Positions 1 to 8,880 of a stretch of DNA of 64,000 bases are shown piece by piece; position 1 is the first letter of the stretch; each line of letters starts with the position of its first letter. This DNA comes from an uncultured Roseburia sp. Lineage in GTDB: Bacteria; Bacillota; Clostridia; Lachnospirales; Lachnospiraceae. Location of the stretch: the NCBI GenBank assembly GCA_946002055.1, contig CAMFYL010000007.1, positions 22,549-86,548 on the forward strand, read 5' to 3'. The notes under the pieces were generated by a model that was not told the DNA's origin, did not search any database, and was given only the letters and a program-made list of their open reading frames with translations. Position numbers and translations under genes: made by a program.

Positions 1-398
1 TTGTGGCGCAACACACCTTTATTATCTAAATGGCACTCTTCTGCACAAAATGCTTCCAATTTGTTTGGATCCATACACAAAGAATCATCACAATCCATAA
101 AGACAGGTGTGGCAAACTGATACTTAACCGGATTTACCGCCGCAATGAAGGTCAATGTGGGAACAATCACCATATCCCCTGGTCCAATTCCACATCTCAC
201 CAATGCCATATGTAGCGCAGACGTTCCACTCTGACATGCTGCCACATCCTCAACATGTAAATAATCCGCCAGCATCTCTTCTAATCGAGTGATATATGCA
301 CCTCCGGTAGAAACCCATCCCTGTGCCACTGCATCATTGACATATTTTTGTTCGTTCCCCTCAAAATTTGGTATTGATAATGGTATTAACTCTCCCAT
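1..398 (-). CDS. legC: LegC-type DegT/DnrJ/EryC1/StrS aminotransferase, N-terminal part
   Basis: PLP-dependent sugar aminotransferase, cut by the left edge; about 132 N-terminal residues are visible. The start MGELIPLSIPNFEGNEQKY and the following GWVSTGGAYI fit the LegC branch that aminates a UDP-4-keto-6-deoxy-HexNAc in legionaminic acid synthesis. The CQSGTSALHMAL stretch is the usual family cofactor-binding segment; the catalytic Lys lies outside the window. An AAGGAA ribosome site precedes the ATG. It is the last gene visible in the minus-strand glycosylation operon. The partner dehydratase LegB is not in the window and may lie just beyond the edge. The family is certain; the LegC assignment is inferred from N-terminal sequence and neighbours. 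Confidence 0.85.
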   Translation of the reverse strand, partial: MGELIPLSIPNFEGNEQKYVNDAVAQGWVSTGGAYITRLEEMLADYLHVEDVAACQSGTSALHMALVRCGIGPGDMVIVPTLTFIAAVNPVKYQFATPVFMDCDDSLCMDPNKLEAFCAEECHLDNKGVLRH

Positions 399-419
399 TG
401 TTCGTTTCCTTCTTTTCAA

Positions 420-1490
420 TTATATGAATGGGTCAAAATACTTAGGAAGCTTTTCCTGCATTTCCTGCATCAGGCGATTATAATTCATCGCCCTACAATT
501 CTTACATTCCGCATTTTTCCACTTCTGATTTGATACTTCTTTCACTTCTTCATGGCGCTTCGAATTCCACATCTCTTCCAACGATTCAACATTTAAGTCT
601 CCAATGCAAAACTCTTCATGATCTATTTCCACAATATTGGGATATACTTTTCCATCTGTGCTTACATTTGCAATTAAACCATATTGGTTTGTCCAGCATA
701 ATCCCTTATGTTCGAATTCCTTCTTATACCCAAAAATGTTTTGTATATTTGTAAAGTTATCATCAATAAAATCTAATTCTTTGATTTCATCAAGAATAAA
801 CTGTTCTTCCTCCTTCGTCAACCCCTGTCCGTTATCTTCATAATCTCGAACAGCTTTAAATAATGCATAATCAAATTGAGATTCTTTGATGATTTTCAGA
901 AAATTGGAAACTTCCATATAATTCTGATTCGTAATCACAATTCGAGAACCAATAATTGGACTATCCTCTCCGTGCACAGCCTTTATTTTCCCCGGCAAAG
1001 AAAGAACATCTTTTAAATTCTGGGTTTTCGTAATATTCTCAAAGGTTTTTTCATCAACCGCTGGAACAGATACCGCAATGTAGTTCAACTTGTTTGCAAT
1101 TGGAATTAGTCCCATCTTTTCAAAGCAACTTCCGTTTGTGATAATTGAGCTCTCAATTCCATGGTCATTTAATTTTGAAATATATTTTCCAAGATTAGGG
1201 TATAATGTCGGTTCACCACCACCAGAAAAATATACTCCACGAATTCCCATATTGATTACGGAATCAATTAGTCCCTCCATAATATCTTCCGAAATAGAAG
1301 CTCGCGTCTCATTTCTTTCCATATAGGAACAATGCACACATCTATGATTGCATTTAGCCGTTGGATGAATTTCTATCGAAACGGGATTAAACGCAGTTTT
1401 TCCTCGTCCAATGTCTTCTAGTATGTTCCCATAGTGAAAAAATATTTTGTTAGAATTCAATAAGTCTCTTGTTAATGCAATATCTTTCAT
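420..1490 (-). CDS. Radical SAM protein with C-terminal SPASM-like cysteines
   Basis: Predicted 356-residue radical SAM enzyme. The CxxxCxxC iron-sulfur motif is at Cys47, Cys51 and Cys54 (TAKCNHRCVHC), followed by a SAM-binding YFSGGGEPTLYP stretch. The C-terminus has a short cysteine set (AECKNCRAMNYN) and a GDLNVESLEEMW segment typical of SPASM-type auxiliary cluster regions. An AAGGAG site lies 9 bases before the ATG. It sits between the LuxC-like gene and legC in the same operon, so a role in modifying the nonulosonate or its substituent is inferred. The substrate cannot be read from sequence. Radical SAM genes also occur in other flagellin-glycan loci. Confidence 0.85.
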   Translation of the reverse strand: MKDIALTRDLLNSNKIFFHYGNILEDIGRGKTAFNPVSIEIHPTAKCNHRCVHCSYMERNETRASISEDIMEGLIDSVINMGIRGVYFSGGGEPTLYPNLGKYISKLNDHGIESSIITNGSCFEKMGLIPIANKLNYIAVSVPAVDEKTFENITKTQNLKDVLSLPGKIKAVHGEDSPIIGSRIVITNQNYMEVSNFLKIIKESQFDYALFKAVRDYEDNGQGLTKEEEQFILDEIKELDFIDDNFTNIQNIFGYKKEFEHKGLCWTNQYGLIANVSTDGKVYPNIVEIDHEEFCIGDLNVESLEEMWNSKRHEEVKEVSNQKWKNAECKNCRAMNYNRLMQEMQEKLPKYFDPFI

Positions 1491-1555
1491 TTGTCGGATG
1501 CTCCTTACACATTTTTTGTTTGAGATCGTAGCATACGCCCTTTCCCTCTGTTGAA

Positions 1556-2782
1556 CTATATGGATATTTGAATAGTCCTCGTCAATCTCTCGAATAGGTT
1601 ATAACCATCCCAGATGAAATCAAAATCCATAGTCTTACCAATAGGAACCACTCGATCTATTCCTTTTATTCCCGAGTAAAGCAACGGCTCAATTGTCTCC
1701 TTCGGTCCCAAATACCCCACGGTCTGGCATCGAACATCATTACACAATTCTTTTAATTCCATAATGTCATCGCAGTCGTATTCCCAAAAAAATCCGCATT
1801 CCCCTTTTAATTCAGCCAATTCAGTAATTATTTTTGAGCAGGAAACTCTATAGATTAAATTGTCTTCTCTCGAAGCTATACTAACTCCCTCTTCCAATGT
1901 TACCGCCATGTATGCCTTCGCCATTTTATCTACACCCATAATCGGTTGGAATTCATATTTTTGCATTACAACGTTATGTAATTCCTCCCAAAATTTTTTC
2001 TTTGCTTTTTCCTTTTTCTCCCCCATCCATACAACTAGCCTAGGACTTGTGCACGCATTCTGGTCCGTCAGATATGTATCATTATAAAAGTTCTGAGCAA
2101 TCTGTCTTTTATCCACTTTCTGGAGATATTCATCACTATCAATCACAGCTATCGAAAATCTGTCTGCAAAAGTAATCTCCGTTGTTCTCGCTCTTATCGG
2201 CGACATTCTGATATCTGATATTGTTTGATCTCCTCCCCAAACCACTCTGCAATCAGCAGTCCAAGAAAAATAGTCATTAATACTTCTATCTCTCTCATAT
2301 CTTACTAGAAAAATATACTTCTGAAGTTCTTGGTACTTATCAAGACATTTATTTATCGCTTTCACAATCAGATTAACTTGTTCATAATGCTTCGAAGGTA
2401 TTCTGACAATATTCACATTCCCTGTAATCAGCCCAACAGCAAGCGAATATGCAAAATTAACAGGAACATTTGACGGTGCAATATGAAAAACTACTCCACG
2501 TCCCCATAAAATACTCTTCCCTTGGCTTTTCTGATATTCTTTTTGCCTCTGAACCATTGCTGACTTTCGAATCCAAAATGCCCACGTCACCACGTCTGTA
2601 TTCCCTCGAGCAATTCCACCAGATAATAGTTCCTTTGAAACATCATTCAGAAAGTCCATGACTTCTTCGTCGAATGGCCTTCGAGGGCATACATCAGATA
2701 CTCTTTCCAATTGGCAAATATCCCCTGTCATAAACTCAATGTGCTCTGCATTTGGAACATTACTTATTGAACATTTCTGCAT
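1556..2782 (-). CDS. LuxC-like acyl-CoA/acyl-protein reductase
   Basis: Member of the LuxC branch of the aldehyde dehydrogenase superfamily, 408 residues, close to the usual length. LuxC proteins reduce an enzyme-bound acyl thioester to an aldehyde with NADPH. Visible features are the nucleotide-binding stretch HIAPSNVPVNFAYSLAVG near residue 100 and the catalytic Cys244 in NACTSP. Its first 23 bases overlap the end of the LuxE-like gene, as in lux operons, but no luciferase or LuxD thioesterase gene is present. With the ligase, ACP and LuxE-like genes upstream it probably makes an aldehyde for a sugar-modifying step rather than for light emission. Confidence 0.85.
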   Translation of the reverse strand: MQKCSISNVPNAEHIEFMTGDICQLERVSDVCPRRPFDEEVMDFLNDVSKELLSGGIARGNTDVVTWAFWIRKSAMVQRQKEYQKSQGKSILWGRGVVFHIAPSNVPVNFAYSLAVGLITGNVNIVRIPSKHYEQVNLIVKAINKCLDKYQELQKYIFLVRYERDRSINDYFSWTADCRVVWGGDQTISDIRMSPIRARTTEITFADRFSIAVIDSDEYLQKVDKRQIAQNFYNDTYLTDQNACTSPRLVVWMGEKKEKAKKKFWEELHNVVMQKYEFQPIMGVDKMAKAYMAVTLEEGVSIASREDNLIYRVSCSKIITELAELKGECGFFWEYDCDDIMELKELCNDVRCQTVGYLGPKETIEPLLYSGIKGIDRVVPIGKTMDFDFIWDGYNLFERLTRTIQISI

Positions 2783-3854
2783 ATATATCGCTACACCCCC
2801 TAATTTCGGCGTTTTTTAATCTTCCAAAAATTCTAAAATATTTTCCTTTTCGACCGCATGGGCAATCATCTTCTCCCATAATCTCCCCTTCGTCTTCCGT
2901 CAAAAGACTATGCCCCGGGTATGATTCTGGAATTGCCGACACAACCTGAATAATGCCCCTTTTTCCTTTTTCGCAAACAGAAAAATCAAATGGGTCCCTT
3001 ACTATCACATCAGAATAAATACTAGCATGCAAATTTCCGCATTCACATTGCATATAAATGCATCCAGTCTGTTCTACCATTCCGTAGTAATCATGTATGT
3101 CACTTAATCCACATACATCATTCATACTTTTGAAAAAAACCTCCTGAGATACAGATTCATTTATCAGCTTTTTCCATCCACCACCATGTATTAAAATAGC
3201 ATTCGATAAGTCGAACGTTATACCCTCGTCCTTTAACCTTAGCAATTCTTTGTAAAAGTGTTGCCAAATCATAAATGTAAAACCAAAAAGCAAAATTCTT
3301 TCACCCTTGTGGTTTTCTATGAACAATTTAAGTTCATCCACATTTAGTTTCATATCGTCATCAAGTGCATACATCTTTTTGGACCCCAAAATGGAAAATC
3401 CTAAAATACCGGCACCACGCGCCGAAAACATTTGCCTATTCTGCACAACCGATGGACAATCCACAATTATCATCGGAAGCCTGCCTGTTCCCGTAAATTC
3501 TGAAACAATCTTTACCATTGTTTTCTGTTGATATGATGCCGTGGCTCTATCCAAGTATATTTTTGATACAGCCTGTCCTGATGTTCCTGATGATGTCATT
3601 GTTTTGACAATATTTTCCTCATTCACACTCCGTAAATCCAATTCCTTAAACAATCGAACAGGAAGAAATGGCAGCTGTTCATAACTATGTATTTCATCTA
3701 CACGAAATCCAATGCTGTTTAGAATAGCAGAATACTCAGAGCACCCCTCCTTATGTTTCATTGTTAATTCAACCAGTCTGTTTGTTAGGAATCTGTGTTT
3801 ATCCTCCCTATTAAGAGAATACGGTTTCATATCCAATAATTCTTCATAGCTCAT
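2760..3854 (-). CDS. LuxE-like acyl-protein synthetase/acyltransferase
   Basis: LuxE-family protein of 364 residues. In lux systems LuxE activates or accepts an acyl group and passes it to LuxC for reduction. The adenylate-forming signature TSSGTSGQAVSKIY is present, as are LIHGGGWKKL and DYYGMVEQTG; a cysteine-rich C-terminal part (QCECGN, CPCGRKGK) may bind zinc. The ATG at 3854 is chosen because GGAGTG lies 7 bases upstream; a GTG at 3905 would add 17 residues but has no ribosome site. Its end overlaps the LuxC-like gene. The presumed acyl donor is the ACP encoded upstream. Confidence 0.85.
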   Translation of the reverse strand: MSYEELLDMKPYSLNREDKHRFLTNRLVELTMKHKEGCSEYSAILNSIGFRVDEIHSYEQLPFLPVRLFKELDLRSVNEENIVKTMTSSGTSGQAVSKIYLDRATASYQQKTMVKIVSEFTGTGRLPMIIVDCPSVVQNRQMFSARGAGILGFSILGSKKMYALDDDMKLNVDELKLFIENHKGERILLFGFTFMIWQHFYKELLRLKDEGITFDLSNAILIHGGGWKKLINESVSQEVFFKSMNDVCGLSDIHDYYGMVEQTGCIYMQCECGNLHASIYSDVIVRDPFDFSVCEKGKRGIIQVVSAIPESYPGHSLLTEDEGEIMGEDDCPCGRKGKYFRIFGRLKNAEIRGCSDIYAEMFNK

Positions 3855-3923
3855 TTTTTCACTCCATCTTTGCAAACAACTAGATTTCTCTTTTATCTTC
3901 TGCACATTTTTCGGGGTTATATC

Positions 3924-5339
3924 CTAATTACAATACGCATCTAATGCATAGAATAATATTTTTCCCGCATCATTTTTGGGGATTTCATCTATTACAAATA
4001 CTTTAATGGCTGACGAATTTAATTTTGTTACATCAGACACATATTTTCTAACATCAGCCGATTGCTTATCCTCTGTAAGAAAAATACACATCTTATCATC
4101 TACCCCAGTTACCGCCACCTCAATGTTTTTGAACTCTTTTTTTATTAATGTTTGAATTTCATCTAAGCTAACACGATTCCCAAACATCTTCAAAAATCGT
4201 TTTTTTCTTCCAACAATATAGTAGTATCCCTCATCATCAAAATATGCTATATCTCCCGTGCGAAGAATCCCATTTCGCTCATCGCCCTTTATCAGGTCCT
4301 CTCCACATACTGCATATCCTAATGTCACATTATCCCCAGCATATACCAATTCTCCTTTTATACCTGGTTGTTCAATCTTGTTTTCATCGTCGTCTATGAG
4401 CCAAAACTCGCCACCTGGAATCGCTATGCCCATAGATCCACATTTTCTTACTGCGTCCTCGCTCGGCAGATATCCCATACGAGCTGTTGCTTCACACTGT
4501 CCATACATAACATAGAATTTTCTTCCTGTATCATATGCATACTGAGCAAATTTATAGTGAAGTTCCGGCAAGAGTTTTCCTCCAGCCTGTGTCATATATC
4601 TTAAAGAAGGTAATTTCATATTGACAAAACGCAATCTATCCAGCATCTCATAGGTATATGGCACTCCACCAAAGGATGTTGCATTGTATGTTTTGAAAAA
4701 ACTCCAAAACTCTTTCTGCATAATCCCCTTATCGGTAACTAACAGAGATGCTCCTACCATAAAATGACTATTAATGATTGATAAGCCATACGTATAATTC
4801 ATCGGAAGTGTTGTAATTGGTCTCTCATCCATTGTTAAGTCAAGATAATTTACTATGGATTCTGCATTTACCTTTACATTTTTATAACTTTGTCTAACAA
4901 ATTTCGGGCTTCCTGTGGAGCCCGAAGTTGTTAATAATATACATAGTTCATCATTCAAGATATGCTTCGTATCATAGGATGTTTTTAACATACAATAATC
5001 CCATTGGTTATACACTTCATACACACCGTGGAAGTCATCACGCATTTCCTGTGGAATCCATAAATAATGAGGCTTATATCTATCAATAAGTCCCTCTATC
5101 AAGCTCATATCAAGACTCGCACTTAACAAAATTGGAACAATATGGCCGTTTATAAAGGCAGAGTAACCTCCAATAGCACCTATTGTATTTCGGCAAAGAA
5201 TAACCACTAGGCACCTCTCATCTATGCCGTCAACAATCTGTTTCCCCTCATTACTAAGTTCGTTATAGCTTATCTCTATGCCATTCTCACTTATCAGTGC
5301 TATATTGTCTCCAAACTTATCAAAATCCCACATACGCAT
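3924..5339 (-). CDS. AMP-dependent acyl/aminoacyl ligase (ANL superfamily)
   Basis: Adenylate-forming ligase of 471 residues. It shows the P-loop motif LLTTSGSTGSPKFVRQS, the central YVMYGQCEATARMGYLP, the hinge region RTGDIAYFDDEGYYYIVGRK and a C-terminal catalytic-lysine region (PKNDAGKILF). The stop lies 69 bases before the LuxE-like start, and the start follows the ACP gene by 5 bases. It most probably loads a carboxylic acid onto the phosphopantetheine of that ACP. The substrate is unknown. ACP plus amino-acid-activating enzymes also occur in the Campylobacter jejuni flagellin-glycan locus, where glyceric-acid-derived decorations are made. Confidence 0.88.
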   Translation of the reverse strand: MRMWDFDKFGDNIALISENGIEISYNELSNEGKQIVDGIDERCLVVILCRNTIGAIGGYSAFINGHIVPILLSASLDMSLIEGLIDRYKPHYLWIPQEMRDDFHGVYEVYNQWDYCMLKTSYDTKHILNDELCILLTTSGSTGSPKFVRQSYKNVKVNAESIVNYLDLTMDERPITTLPMNYTYGLSIINSHFMVGASLLVTDKGIMQKEFWSFFKTYNATSFGGVPYTYEMLDRLRFVNMKLPSLRYMTQAGGKLLPELHYKFAQYAYDTGRKFYVMYGQCEATARMGYLPSEDAVRKCGSMGIAIPGGEFWLIDDDENKIEQPGIKGELVYAGDNVTLGYAVCGEDLIKGDERNGILRTGDIAYFDDEGYYYIVGRKKRFLKMFGNRVSLDEIQTLIKKEFKNIEVAVTGVDDKMCIFLTEDKQSADVRKYVSDVTKLNSSAIKVFVIDEIPKNDAGKILFYALDAYCN

Positions 5340-5344
5340 TAATC

Positions 5345-5584
5345 CTAAAATACCACATCATAGTTATTTCCCAATATCTCTTTTCCCTTCTCAAATGAGC
5401 TAAAATCAATAATGTCGTCTGTGTCCATCATAATATCAAACACCTCTTCTAAGCGCGCAATAAGGTTCATATGACCTACCGAATCCCACAATGGCACATC
5501 TTGATATTTCAATCCCGTAAGTTGCTCCTCTGAAACCTCAAGTGTTTCGCAAAATGCTTGTACATAATTCTCTAAATTTGTCAT
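5345..5584 (-). CDS. Acyl carrier protein
   Basis: Small acidic carrier protein of 79 residues. The phosphopantetheine attachment site is Ser35 in LWDSVGHMNLI, matching the DSxxxM pattern. The ATG at 5584 has GAGAGGTGG just upstream; a longer frame starting at 5626 would overlap the transketolase stop and lacks a better site. It is placed directly before the ligase, so it is most likely the dedicated carrier for this cassette and not the ACP of housekeeping fatty-acid synthesis. Confidence 0.9.
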   Translation of the reverse strand: MTNLENYVQAFCETLEVSEEQLTGLKYQDVPLWDSVGHMNLIARLEEVFDIMMDTDDIIDFSSFEKGKEILGNNYDVVF

Positions 5585-5618
5585 TTTATCCACCTCTCTC
5601 TTTTTTAAGATACCCTCT

Positions 5619-6581
5619 TTAGGCATCTAGTTCTTCTATTATTCTTTCAAATATTTTATCTTCTGTCAATCCATTCTGTTCCATCATATATTCATATGTC
5701 CCTGGATTCTTATAATTGCCTTCAACACCCATACATAGCACTCTACCATGATAACTACATTGTGCAAGAGTCTCCGATATGGCCGTTCCTAAGCCTCCTA
5801 GTACGGAATGTTCTTCCATTGTTACAATAATTGGATAATCTTTATTATCCATTATCAGTTGCTTGTCAATCGGTTTAATTGTATGAATGTTTATTACCTT
5901 GGCATGTATACCCCGATTTTCCAACAATTTAGCCACATTTAAAGCTACCGAAACCATACTCCCCGTTGCGTAGAGTATAATGTCGTCTCCTTCAGAACAC
6001 ACAATACCTTTACCAATCCGAAGGGAATAATCTCGTTTATTTACTACTGGATTATTATTCTTCCCTGAAAGACGCAGATACACTGGTCCATCATACTGCG
6101 AGCAAAATTCAACACATTTTGCAACCTCCATACAATCACAAGGTGATAAAATTGTAATATTGGGCATAGACCTGATTACAGAAATATCTTCAATAGCATA
6201 ATGCGTGTTTCCAAACAATCCCATCGCGAAACCACTTCCCAATCCTACAACTTTAACTCCACATCCCATATATGCCATAAAATGTCTTATGAACTCATTC
6301 GATCGTAGCGTTGCAAAATTTGAAAAAGTACATACAAAAGGATTCCTCCCCTGATCCGCTAATCCCGCGGCAAATGCAACTGCATTTTGTTCCGCTATTC
6401 CAACGTTATAAAACCGCTGCGGAAAGTTTGTAGCAAAACGATCCAATCCAGATGTTTTGGTCAAATCAGCAGATATACCCACGATGCTATCATTCTCTTT
6501 TGCCATTTCATTTAAAACTACACCAAATGTACCTCTCTGTCCCAGCAGTGAATACATTCTATTGTTTTTTTCAAAGTCCAT
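5619..6581 (-). CDS. Transketolase-like protein, C-terminal (pyrimidine-binding) subunit
   Basis: Second half of a split transketolase, 320 residues. It contains the pyrimidine-binding domain with the catalytic glutamate in VGIAEQNAVAFAAGLA and a C-terminal transketolase domain. Its start overlaps the N-terminal subunit by 11 bases, so the two are translationally coupled and presumably form a heterotetramer. Split transketolases also occur in central metabolism, but the position between the ACP and the SDR genes argues for a specialised ketol transfer, for example onto the aldehyde made by the LuxC-like enzyme. That reaction is inference. Confidence 0.9.
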   Translation of the reverse strand: MDFEKNNRMYSLLGQRGTFGVVLNEMAKENDSIVGISADLTKTSGLDRFATNFPQRFYNVGIAEQNAVAFAAGLADQGRNPFVCTFSNFATLRSNEFIRHFMAYMGCGVKVVGLGSGFAMGLFGNTHYAIEDISVIRSMPNITILSPCDCMEVAKCVEFCSQYDGPVYLRLSGKNNNPVVNKRDYSLRIGKGIVCSEGDDIILYATGSMVSVALNVAKLLENRGIHAKVINIHTIKPIDKQLIMDNKDYPIIVTMEEHSVLGGLGTAISETLAQCSYHGRVLCMGVEGNYKNPGTYEYMMEQNGLTEDKIFERIIEELDA

Positions 6582-7344
6582 ATGTTTCCTCTAATTCCGC
6601 AACTGCCAAATTGTATTTTTCTTCTGATAAAGAGCAATGGTGCCAATCATTGTTCCCCTCCATAAAGGAAATCCCTTTTCCTTTAATGGTATCAGCAATT
6701 ACCACCTTTGGTCTTCCGTCCGTCTTATCCTTCAACATACACTGCAATTGCTCTATGCTATGCCCATCGCATTGTACTGTTTTCCATCCAAATGCCTTCC
6801 ATACTTCATGAATGTTTACATTTAATATATTTTCGCATTTTCCATCTGACTGCATACCATTGTGATCTACTATAACAGTCAAGTTGTCGAGGTTTAATTG
6901 ACGCGCCAACATTGCGCCTTCCCAATTGCTTCCCTCATTAAGTTCTCCATCACCTGTTACAACATATACTTTTCCTTTTTGTTTTTTTGCCTCTGCAAGG
7001 CCAATTGCATATGGCAGTCCCATACCCAAACTCCCACTGGAATAAACGATTTGATTATTGGGGGAGCGACTAGGTTGCCCAGGGAATTCACCTCCATTTT
7101 GTTCAAAGGATACAAATTGCTCATCGGTAATAATTCCAAATTGATGCATTACTGCGTATAAGCCTAACGCCCCATGTCCTTTACTTAGTATAATACTGTC
7201 ACATTTTGGATTAAACTCTTTATATATTGCAGCCACAATTTCCACAAGTGATAGTGATGGTCCAATATGAGCTCCAACTGGTCCAACCATCTTTGCCGCA
7301 TCCAATATATCTTTTCTTATTCTGCCCTCAAGTGACATATCCAT
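6571..7344 (-). CDS. Transketolase-like protein, N-terminal (TPP-binding) subunit
   Basis: First half of the split transketolase, 257 residues. The thiamine diphosphate and Mg binding motif is GDGELNEGSNWEGAM followed by VIVDHNG; the conserved ILSKGHGALGLYAV and GSLGMGLPYAIGLA stretches are present. A site AGGTGATAAT precedes the ATG at 7344 (an internal ATG two codons later is possible). Lies 11 bases after an SDR gene. Together with the following gene it makes a complete TPP enzyme of about 580 residues, somewhat shorter than one-chain transketolases. Confidence 0.9.
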   Translation of the reverse strand: MDMSLEGRIRKDILDAAKMVGPVGAHIGPSLSLVEIVAAIYKEFNPKCDSIILSKGHGALGLYAVMHQFGIITDEQFVSFEQNGGEFPGQPSRSPNNQIVYSSGSLGMGLPYAIGLAEAKKQKGKVYVVTGDGELNEGSNWEGAMLARQLNLDNLTVIVDHNGMQSDGKCENILNVNIHEVWKAFGWKTVQCDGHSIEQLQCMLKDKTDGRPKVVIADTIKGKGISFMEGNNDWHHCSLSEEKYNLAVAELEETYGL

Positions 7345-7355
7345 ATTATCACCTA

Positions 7356-8123
7356 CTATCTCTTATTATAACTAGTCATGCCGCCATCCACACGAATCAC
7401 CTGCCCCGTAACATAAGATGATTGATCTGACAATAAAAACATTGCCATATTTGCAATGTCCACTGGTTTTCCAATTTTTTTCAAGAAAGAAGCTTCCTTT
7501 TGAATATCCATTATATAATCAGGCAATGTTGACAGCATATCTGTATCTGTTACACCGGGACATATTGCATTAGATCGTACCCCCATATTTGCCAATTCTT
7601 CGGAAATACATTTTGTCATAATAATAATAGCTGCCTTTGATGCTCCATATGCGGATTTACCTGAATTTCCATCAATAGCCGCTGTAGATGAAATATTAAC
7701 GATACTTCCTTTTTTATTCCTAATCATCATTTTTGAAATATACTGTGTCAGCAAATATGGAGCGAAAAAATTGATTTCAAACTGTTCCCGAAGATCTTCC
7801 ATTTTTGTCATCTGAAAAAGCGCATTGTACGTAATCCCAGCGTTATTAACTAAACCATCTACTGGCATTTTGGTTTTGCGTATCTCATTAACCACTGTCT
7901 TAATTGCATCAGGGTCGCTTAATTCAGCATAGAGTGGCATCACCTCAACACCATATTCTTGCGAAATTTCTTCACATTTCTTCAAATGCTCCTGCGTTTC
8001 TATACGTGCCAGTGCCCACACATTCGCTCCATTCTTCGCAAATGTTTCCAGCATGACACGACCCATTCCCCGTGCAGTTCCTGTGACAACAATGTTCTTT
8101 CCGTCAAGCAATCTTCTTTCCAT
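7356..8123 (-). CDS. Short-chain dehydrogenase/reductase (FabG-like), first of two
   Basis: Classical SDR of 255 residues. It has the NAD(P) motif TGTARGMGR, NNAG, the active-site pair Ser in NISSTAAID and YxxxK in YGASKAAI, and a C-terminal VDGGMTS. Its ATG overlaps the stop of the neighbouring SDR (TAATG). It might act like C. jejuni PtmA, an SDR of the legionaminate route, or reduce a ketone produced by the transketolase pair. Which of the two applies cannot be decided from sequence. Confidence 0.85.
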   Translation of the reverse strand: MERRLLDGKNIVVTGTARGMGRVMLETFAKNGANVWALARIETQEHLKKCEEISQEYGVEVMPLYAELSDPDAIKTVVNEIRKTKMPVDGLVNNAGITYNALFQMTKMEDLREQFEINFFAPYLLTQYISKMMIRNKKGSIVNISSTAAIDGNSGKSAYGASKAAIIIMTKCISEELANMGVRSNAICPGVTDTDMLSTLPDYIMDIQKEASFLKKIGKPVDIANMAMFLLSDQSSYVTGQVIRVDGGMTSYNKR

Positions 8124-8866
8124 TATCTCATACCTCCGTCAACTCGAAATGTTTGTCCCGTCACATGACTTGCATAATCTGACATCAAATACATATAGAC
8201 ATTGGCCACTTCTGTCGTGGTTCCTAGACGAGGTATATCCATCACTTCTAGTTTTTTATCGATTACATCTCGATCCAGTTTCTGTGTCATCGGACTCATT
8301 ATCACACCCGGTGCTACGGCATTTACTCTGATGCCAATCTCACCTAATTCCAAAGCCATTGACTTCATTGCACCAATTAATGCTGCCTTTGATGCCCCAT
8401 AGGTGGTCTGCCCACGATTTCCATCCATAGCAGTTACTGACGATGTAAAGACAATGCTCCCCTCTGTATTGTTCTTTCGCATCAGTCTAACAATGTACTG
8501 GGATAGAATTATTTGAGAAAAAACATTTATCTGGAAACTTTCCTCCATGTCTCGCTGCGTAATCATGCTAAATAATGCATCCTTATTTATTCCAGCAACA
8601 TTTACCAGTCCATGTATTTCCATCTTTTCCTTTTGAATTTCTTTTATGCCTTTTTTTATTGAATCATTGTCTGACATATCAAAGAATACAGGAATCACCC
8701 TAACATGATTCTCTTTTTCCAGTTCGCCACAAAAATCGATAAAATCCTGCTGTTCCTCATAAGCACATGCAAAAATATTAGCTCCATTTTCAGCAAAAAC
8801 TTTAACCGTTTCTTTCCCAATGCCTTGCAATGCCCCTGTTATCACAATATTCTTTCCCGTTATCAT
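8123..8866 (-). CDS. Short-chain dehydrogenase/reductase (FabG-like), second of two
   Basis: Classical SDR of 247 residues with TGALQGIGKETV at the N-terminus, NVAGI, a serine in TSSVTAMDGN, the YGASKAAL catalytic motif and a C-terminal VDGGMR. GAGGTGAAAG precedes the ATG. It is a diverged paralogue of the next gene and is joined to it by a one-base overlap, so the two probably serve successive or related reductions. It follows legG by 14 bases in the operon. Substrate unknown. Confidence 0.85.
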   Translation of the reverse strand: MITGKNIVITGALQGIGKETVKVFAENGANIFACAYEEQQDFIDFCGELEKENHVRVIPVFFDMSDNDSIKKGIKEIQKEKMEIHGLVNVAGINKDALFSMITQRDMEESFQINVFSQIILSQYIVRLMRKNNTEGSIVFTSSVTAMDGNRGQTTYGASKAALIGAMKSMALELGEIGIRVNAVAPGVIMSPMTQKLDRDVIDKKLEVMDIPRLGTTTEVANVYMYLMSDYASHVTGQTFRVDGGMR

Positions 8867-8880
8867 TCTTTCACCTCAAA

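Noticed and set aside
1556..3854. LuxC and LuxE homologues as a bioluminescence system
   Set aside because: No luciferase (LuxA/LuxB) or LuxD gene is nearby and the operon is a flagellin-glycan locus.
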